This document shows positions 21,558 to 25,588 of a DNA stretch of 25,588 nucleotides, one piece after another. A program made the position numbers and the translations under genes. How positions within the stretch are numbered: the first letter of the stretch is position 1; every line of letters begins with the position of its first letter. The stretch is from a virus. Where the stretch lies: positions 1 through 25,588 of IMG/VR virus record IMGVR_UViG_3300021093_003595; one strand, written 5' to 3'. The notes beneath the pieces are model-generated. The model was not told the DNA's origin. It did no database searches and saw nothing but the letters and a program-made list of their open reading frames with translations.

Positions 21558-22025
21558 TTATCTCAAAAATTCTCGCCAGTCTAATTTATATTTTATTGGG
21601 TCAATTTTGTGTACACCTAATAAAAAAAGCACGTAACTGGCCACACTTGATCCTCTGCCTACGCCCCAAACTATATTGTTTTTACGGCAGGTATCTACAA
21701 AATACTTCAACCAACGTAGTAGATCTAGCATATTTCTACTGCGAAATTCTTGTAGCTCATCTATCATGCGCTGATAGTCTTGTTTTGGACAAATACATAC
21801 TAAGTGGCCTTCGATGTCCATGTTCTTATATTCATCGGGCAAATACCAAGCATGTAAATCTAAATTTTCTTTATTAAAATTTATACCAGAATGTTGCGAA
21901 AACAATTCTATTTCTTTTTCGTTTTCTATGAAAACATTTGGCAATAGCCGCGAATGGCCATTGTATATTAGATTAAATATATCTTGATTATCAAATACCG
22001 TTTGAAAATTCTCGTTGATTTTCAT
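21558..22025 (-). CDS. DNA polymerase III alpha-like small protein (fragment-type)
   Basis: This 155-residue protein ends with VWGVGRGSSVASYVLFLLGVH, matching the GRGS catalytic-palm segment of bacterial Pol III alpha (GRGSAAGSLVAYxLGIT, from memory), then DPIKYKLDWREFL like its DPLxxxLLFERFL. Full Pol III alpha exceeds 1,100 residues, and the PHP domain, catalytic aspartates and clamp-binding parts are absent, so this cannot be a polymerase by itself. I recall similar short proteins in marine phages, so it is likely a conserved stand-alone domain, not a recent break. A consensus-type early promoter starts its mRNA at the ATG. Confidence 0.8.
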   Translation of the reverse strand: MKINENFQTVFDNQDIFNLIYNGHSRLLPNVFIENEKEIELFSQHSGINFNKENLDLHAWYLPDEYKNMDIEGHLVCICPKQDYQRMIDELQEFRSRNMLDLLRWLKYFVDTCRKNNIVWGVGRGSSVASYVLFLLGVHKIDPIKYKLDWREFLR

Positions 22026-22031
22026 TCAGCT

Positions 22032-22060
22032 ATTTTAATTTACATTAATTAAATTGTCAA
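22032..22060 (-). promoter_or_regulatory. Early sigma-70 promoter (TTGACA-N17-TAAAAT)
   Basis: On the minus strand, TTGACA (22055-22060, perfect) is followed by a 17-bp spacer and TAAAAT (22032-22037, 5 of 6). Six bases separate the -10 from the ATG at 22025, so the predicted start is the first base of the gene. It overlaps the last codons of the upstream gene. Confidence 0.8.
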
Positions 22061-22265
22061 GATCTTTATTTCGTTTTTGATATAATTGGTTGAGTTGTTT
22101 TGCTCGTCTTGACTGGAGTTCAGTTTTGTACATATCCATGAACAAAATGATTTGTCGTTGCACACCGGGGTTGTGCGTTGTCCAATATTTTTTACTAAGG
22201 TCTTGAATACGCTCTTCAACCTCGTTGTCTTTTAGTTGACTGAAATCTTCGGCTAATGGATGCAT
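22035..22265 (-). CDS. Small helical phage protein
   Basis: This 76-residue protein begins MHPLAEDFSQLKDNEVEERIQDL in a charged helical pattern and continues helical with many Gln, Arg and Lys. I recall relatives in marine T4-like phages without a function. The ATG overlaps the preceding stop by one base. It could bind DNA or other proteins, but nothing in it decides that. Its 3' end carries the next early promoter. Confidence 0.65.
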   Translation of the reverse strand: MHPLAEDFSQLKDNEVEERIQDLSKKYWTTHNPGVQRQIILFMDMYKTELQSRRAKQLNQLYQKRNKDLDNLINVN

Positions 22266-22846
22266 TATGCTGTGAATTCTGCTATTTGTGTAATATACAC
22301 AATATTTCCACCGTCAGCGGTCCAAGCTTCTATAACTTTCGTTTCTAAACCTGTGCTGATAGTAAATGTGCCGCCCATGGCCACGCTTTTCTTAACTATG
22401 CCGCCGCCTTCTGTAGATAAAGTGATAGTGCAGCCAGTGGCACCAGCGGCAGTTGCATCTGCGGTAATAGAAACTCTAACTTTGGCATAATTACCGGACG
22501 CTGGCCAGTTACGAAAAGTCAATGAATTGGTTGTGAGATTGGTAAATTGCACACGTTGATATTGACCATCTTCTACATCAACTGACACAGGTTGAGAGCC
22601 GCTATTGCCTATATTTTTGTAAGTGCCATAAAACTGATATGTCCTAGCGTTATACAGGATATTGCCGTTAAAATTATTAGTGGCGTTTAATTTCGCTGTG
22701 TTTGTTTCTAACGCGGTGATTTCTGATCCAGCCTGCTGCAAACCAATTTTAATATTATTAAAATTGTCCCTAAATCCTTGACTATTATTGTCCTGGCCAG
22801 CTACCGGATAAGTTGAATCAATGTTTGATGTAATTATTGCACTCAT
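22265..22846 (-). CDS. Virion structural / tail-fibre-type protein
   Basis: This 193-residue protein begins MSAIITSNIDSTYPVAGQDNN followed by SQGFRDNFNNIKIGLQQA, a signature I recall from structural proteins of marine T4-like phages. A helical stretch (about 30-55) leads into a beta-rich domain rich in Thr, Gly and Asn, as in fibre or spike parts. It overlaps the large adhesin gene by 4 bp and has a late promoter within that gene's 3' end. The exact virion position is unknown. Confidence 0.7.
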   Translation of the reverse strand: MSAIITSNIDSTYPVAGQDNNSQGFRDNFNNIKIGLQQAGSEITALETNTAKLNATNNFNGNILYNARTYQFYGTYKNIGNSGSQPVSVDVEDGQYQRVQFTNLTTNSLTFRNWPASGNYAKVRVSITADATAAGATGCTITLSTEGGGIVKKSVAMGGTFTISTGLETKVIEAWTADGGNIVYITQIAEFTA

Positions 22847-25452
22847 GTTATTACTGTCCTGTCATTTTTAAATGCTAGATATTTATCGCTGCCCGAGCCC
22901 ACAACTGAATCTATTATGTACCGATCTATATCATAATTTAGTTGATTAAACTTGAACCCATTATTTTTTATATTCAATAATATAGTGGCACTTTGTCCCG
23001 GCAACGTGTAACACAACGGTACTGCTTTGATAAATCCTAATTCTCTTTTTTGCCCTGCTTGTATGCTTCGCATAAAAAGCGGCAGATATTCACGTTCTGT
23101 AATGCCCGTCTGTTTAAGTCTATATTGCCAATTTGTCACAGAATTTACAAACCTTACAGCTTGTCCAATATCTCCTGGAAAATAACTTTGATCGTCCGCA
23201 CTTACCTGATCTAAAGGTCTAAATTGCCAAGGAGCGTCTTCGTTCAATACAGACGAATCTCTTGACCAAAGCACATTTCTATTATCCAAAGTTACAGGTA
23301 TGTTGTCCGAATCCATTACTACCGACAATGCAGCACTGCCATTTGTATTTTCTAAAGTGTCTATCATTTCTATATAGATTACTTCGTATATAATTCGATT
23401 GGTACCTGGTGTTTTGGCCGCTGCACTTTTAACTTCTCCGAAACGAAATTTTTTCTTTTTGTGATTCCTACCCATTGCTGCTATGTATGCTGCGGCTGCC
23501 TTAGTTTCTATACCACCATATATTAACATACTTAGATTTTTTTGAATACCGAAATTAGGATCGCCTAATCTGTAAATTAAGTTAGGCGTAAAAATAGTGG
23601 TGTCGTTGATAAATCCTGCAAATATAGATCTTTCTGCTTTAGATAAAAAGGGTCTAACAGAAATGTTGCTATACAATCTGTCCTCTGGCGTGGCAATCTT
23701 TAAAGTAAATGTTTTGTCCAATTGACTGAATAAAAACTGATCTCTCGCCCTGATAGTAAATTCGTATTCTGTGTCAAAACTAGTATCACCACCATCAAAG
23801 ATTAAACTATTATTATCAAAAGTTATAATACCTGGATTTCCTGCAGACCCGAATTGATTTACTTTTCCTATCAACTGTCCGTCTAGTGTCAGAGTCAGTC
23901 CGGGCGGCAACGACCCGGATAATAATTGATAAATTACAATCGCATTTGGTACAGTGGTAGTGGCTTGGACGGCCAATGTTGAAATGATATTTGCATTAAT
24001 TGTGCCGAGGTCAGCATCTGTGTTAAATTTAATCGTGCTATCGACTTCGCCCAAAATATCTACCGTGAATATTCTACGCGCATCAGCTGTTTCATTATTA
24101 GCGAAAAGTCTTGTTGCCTTGACAGTAAATTTATAACTTATTGTGACCGCAGGTTGATACGGCACGTTTCCAAACACTTCGCCTGTGCTAGCATCAAAGG
24201 CCATACCTGGAGGTAAACTGCTGTCGGTGCCTATTAATATCTGCGTGTTATTAGGCACTGTGATATTAAGACTAGGTGAAATTCCCAATCTATATACACC
24301 TGAACTTATATTGCTTACAGTGGTAATTGTATATACCTGGCCAGTGGCTGTAGACAAAGTATCAGATAACCTAAAACGAAGGCCAGTGGTGGGCACAGAT
24401 GTAGCTTCCTTAATCCTTAAAAAATTACTGCCGTTTATATTCTCATCGCCGGTAACCTTTATGGCCCTGGAAAGAATCTCGGGGTTAACAGCTTCTAATG
24501 AATAAATTGCCTGCGGGATACCTGGTATGTCATCATAGGTATCTAATATATAAGTTTGGTAATTGTTTGCTCTGCGTAGTCCTAGATAATTTGGTGTGGT
24601 CCAAATTGGTGTTCTTGCAAATGTATTGTCTGCGGTAAAAACTCCGCTGCCAGATTGCAGCAAGGCATTGTCTACCCTTAAAAAGTCGTCACCAACGACG
24701 TAGATTCTAAACTGTCGTTTTGCCACGGAATCCCCGTCAGTGACACTGACAATAAATTCATAATTTCGATTTAGTTTTCGCGGAATGGTAGTAGGACTAC
24801 TAAAATCAAAAAATATTGCGTCATAGACATAACTATCGTAACCGTTAGTGGGCCTTTGCCCGAAATCATAGGCTACCTGATCATAGAGTCCGGTATCAAA
24901 TGTTCCAGTACCATCACTGGTTTTTATCACTAATAATGGTTGAATAAAACCTGTGATACGTCCAGTTTTTGTTAATATTAACCCAGGTGGCAATTGTCCG
25001 TCACCACTGCTGATAAAATAATTTAATCTTTGACCGGCGGTAGTGTCAAAATCTGTTGCTTCTAATTGGAAATCAACAAAACTATTATCTATGATAAAGA
25101 ATGCATTATTTTGTCCTACAGGCAAAAGTCCTTGATTGGTCTGCCATGTTGGTGCATCCTGGCCGGTGATTGTCATTTTGTAAGTGCGATCAGCGAATAG
25201 ATTACCTAACTTAGCTCTGATACAAAATTTAAATTCAGTTTCCCTAGCTACTTCAAATGGTGTTCCTTTTATTCTATCTGATTCTATACGAAGGCCTGGA
25301 GGTAAAGTGCCAGAGATTACGGTGAAGCTTAGGGTGGTGCTGTCATCGAAACCGTCTTCATAGGTTATCGGCAGTTGGAAATCTAAAGGTGTACGTTCGG
25401 CTATCGTGCCGAAACTGTAATTGCTCTCCTCAGTCCAAATTTCTAAAGGCAT
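22843..25452 (-). CDS. Large virion protein with Ig-like (He_PIG-type) repeats, tail adhesin candidate
   Basis: This 869-residue beta-rich protein has four recognisable PPG(L/M) hairpin repeats of the putative Ig type, at about 51-54, 155-158, 414-417 and 516-519. Each is followed 8-15 residues later by a TG-I/V-xG turn. Such domains occur in phage tail and baseplate proteins that contact the host. The last 280 residues lack these repeats and may be an attachment domain. No signal peptide. It overlaps the upstream partial gene by 23 bp and the downstream fibre-type gene by 4 bp. The role is inferred from fold and neighbours. Confidence 0.75.
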   Translation of the reverse strand: MPLEIWTEESNYSFGTIAERTPLDFQLPITYEDGFDDSTTLSFTVISGTLPPGLRIESDRIKGTPFEVARETEFKFCIRAKLGNLFADRTYKMTITGQDAPTWQTNQGLLPVGQNNAFFIIDNSFVDFQLEATDFDTTAGQRLNYFISSGDGQLPPGLILTKTGRITGFIQPLLVIKTSDGTGTFDTGLYDQVAYDFGQRPTNGYDSYVYDAIFFDFSSPTTIPRKLNRNYEFIVSVTDGDSVAKRQFRIYVVGDDFLRVDNALLQSGSGVFTADNTFARTPIWTTPNYLGLRRANNYQTYILDTYDDIPGIPQAIYSLEAVNPEILSRAIKVTGDENINGSNFLRIKEATSVPTTGLRFRLSDTLSTATGQVYTITTVSNISSGVYRLGISPSLNITVPNNTQILIGTDSSLPPGMAFDASTGEVFGNVPYQPAVTISYKFTVKATRLFANNETADARRIFTVDILGEVDSTIKFNTDADLGTINANIISTLAVQATTTVPNAIVIYQLLSGSLPPGLTLTLDGQLIGKVNQFGSAGNPGIITFDNNSLIFDGGDTSFDTEYEFTIRARDQFLFSQLDKTFTLKIATPEDRLYSNISVRPFLSKAERSIFAGFINDTTIFTPNLIYRLGDPNFGIQKNLSMLIYGGIETKAAAAYIAAMGRNHKKKKFRFGEVKSAAAKTPGTNRIIYEVIYIEMIDTLENTNGSAALSVVMDSDNIPVTLDNRNVLWSRDSSVLNEDAPWQFRPLDQVSADDQSYFPGDIGQAVRFVNSVTNWQYRLKQTGITEREYLPLFMRSIQAGQKRELGFIKAVPLCYTLPGQSATILLNIKNNGFKFNQLNYDIDRYIIDSVVGSGSDKYLAFKNDRTVIT
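22880..22887 (-). promoter_or_regulatory. T4-like late promoter (GATAAATA) inside the adhesin gene
   Basis: The minus strand reads GATAAATA, 33 bases upstream of the ATG at 22846, within the last codons of the large adhesin gene. It gives the fibre-type gene its own late transcript. An AGGA-like ribosome site lies in the leader. Confidence 0.7.
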
Positions 25453-25588
25453 TAAACAGTCCTTCTGATTCTAGTTCGAGGCCACACCGCGCCGCTAGTT
25501 GGTCTAGTCTTGAAATTAATTTTAGGAAATATATTTCCGGTTGTCTGTCTTTCTTTATAGTAAAACAAAAACTTATTTGGCGCACCCT
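25430..25588 (-). CDS. Partial gene at right edge, unknown
   Basis: On the minus strand the frame is open from the window edge to a TGA at 25430-25432 (52 residues). It reads ISFCFTIKKDRQPEIYFLKL then ISRLDQLAARCGLELESEG, which is protein-like (amphipathic helices, normal composition). No ATG is present in the visible part, so the start lies beyond the window. It overlaps the start of the large adhesin gene by 23 bp in another frame, in the overlapping style of the rest of this genome. Function cannot be given. Confidence 0.55.
   Translation of the reverse strand, partial: RVRQISFCFTIKKDRQPEIYFLKLISRLDQLAARCGLELESEGLFNAFRNLD

Noticed and set aside
21488-21877. Plus-strand 129-residue frame
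   Set aside because: It lies across the Pol III alpha-like gene and the next gene on the other strand, with no recognisable protein features.
1-25588. tRNA or other RNA genes
   Set aside because: Gaps between genes are nearly all under 160 bases and none shows a cloverleaf; no tRNA could be supported by eye.

Overview
The window reads as part of the genome of a marine T4-like myovirus (tailed phage), probably an uncultured or environmental one. The signs are a T4-type clamp-loader ATPase (gp44), phoH, MazG, a gp31/GroES-like co-chaperonin, T4-like late promoters (GATAAATA), virion proteins resembling those of marine T4-like phages, dense ATGA-type gene overlaps and AT-rich sequence. Family resemblances are from memory; nothing was searched. 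The host cannot be fixed from this window: no photosynthesis genes are seen, so a cyanobacterial host is neither shown nor excluded.

Layout. Almost everything is on the minus strand, so transcription runs from the right edge to the left. Right end (25588-22265): virion genes, including an 869-residue Ig-like adhesin. Next (22265-18608) is a replication/metabolism block: a small protein, a DNA polymerase III alpha-like fragment, a small conserved protein, GroES-like protein, MazG, an MBD4-like DNA glycosylase, a TagD-like cytidylyltransferase, a 56-residue membrane protein and gp44. phoH (17789-18505) is the only complete plus-strand gene and has a structured leader. From 17635 to 14107 come two conserved phage genes and a lysis cassette (spanin pair, another lipoprotein, a DUF4337-like membrane protein, holin). 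From 14074 to 10512 is an overlapping proteostasis operon: DnaJ, peptide deformylase, ClpA. From 10543 to 275 are virion or virion-associated genes: a decoration-type protein, a nucleotidyltransferase / ligase-like / nucleotidyltransferase trio, several small basic proteins, the GH19 endolysin, a Dps ferritin and a LysM protein. A partial plus-strand HExxH gene enters at the left edge and meets the LysM gene at a bidirectional terminator.

Regulation. Two promoter classes can be read by eye. Three near-consensus sigma-70 promoters (TTGACA, 17-bp spacer, TATAAT-like) stand before dnaJ, the glycosylase gene and the polymerase fragment. Each places the predicted transcription start on or one base before the ATG, and none of these genes has a Shine-Dalgarno, so these early mRNAs look leaderless. 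Five GATAAATA/AATAAATA late promoters precede virion or lysis transcription units. One promoter is built into a terminator whose loop is the -35 hexamer.

Most notable biology. (1) Several minus-strand proteins between 9146 and 275 start with a short sequence like the T4 capsid-targeting peptide (a hydrophobic-x-Glu cleavage site near residue 9), which suggests a set of packaged, injected proteins that includes the nucleotidyltransferase/ligase trio. (2) The early region carries a protein-quality set (DnaJ, deformylase, ClpA, GroES). (3) The phoH leader can form two mutually exclusive structures, one of which hides the ribosome site.
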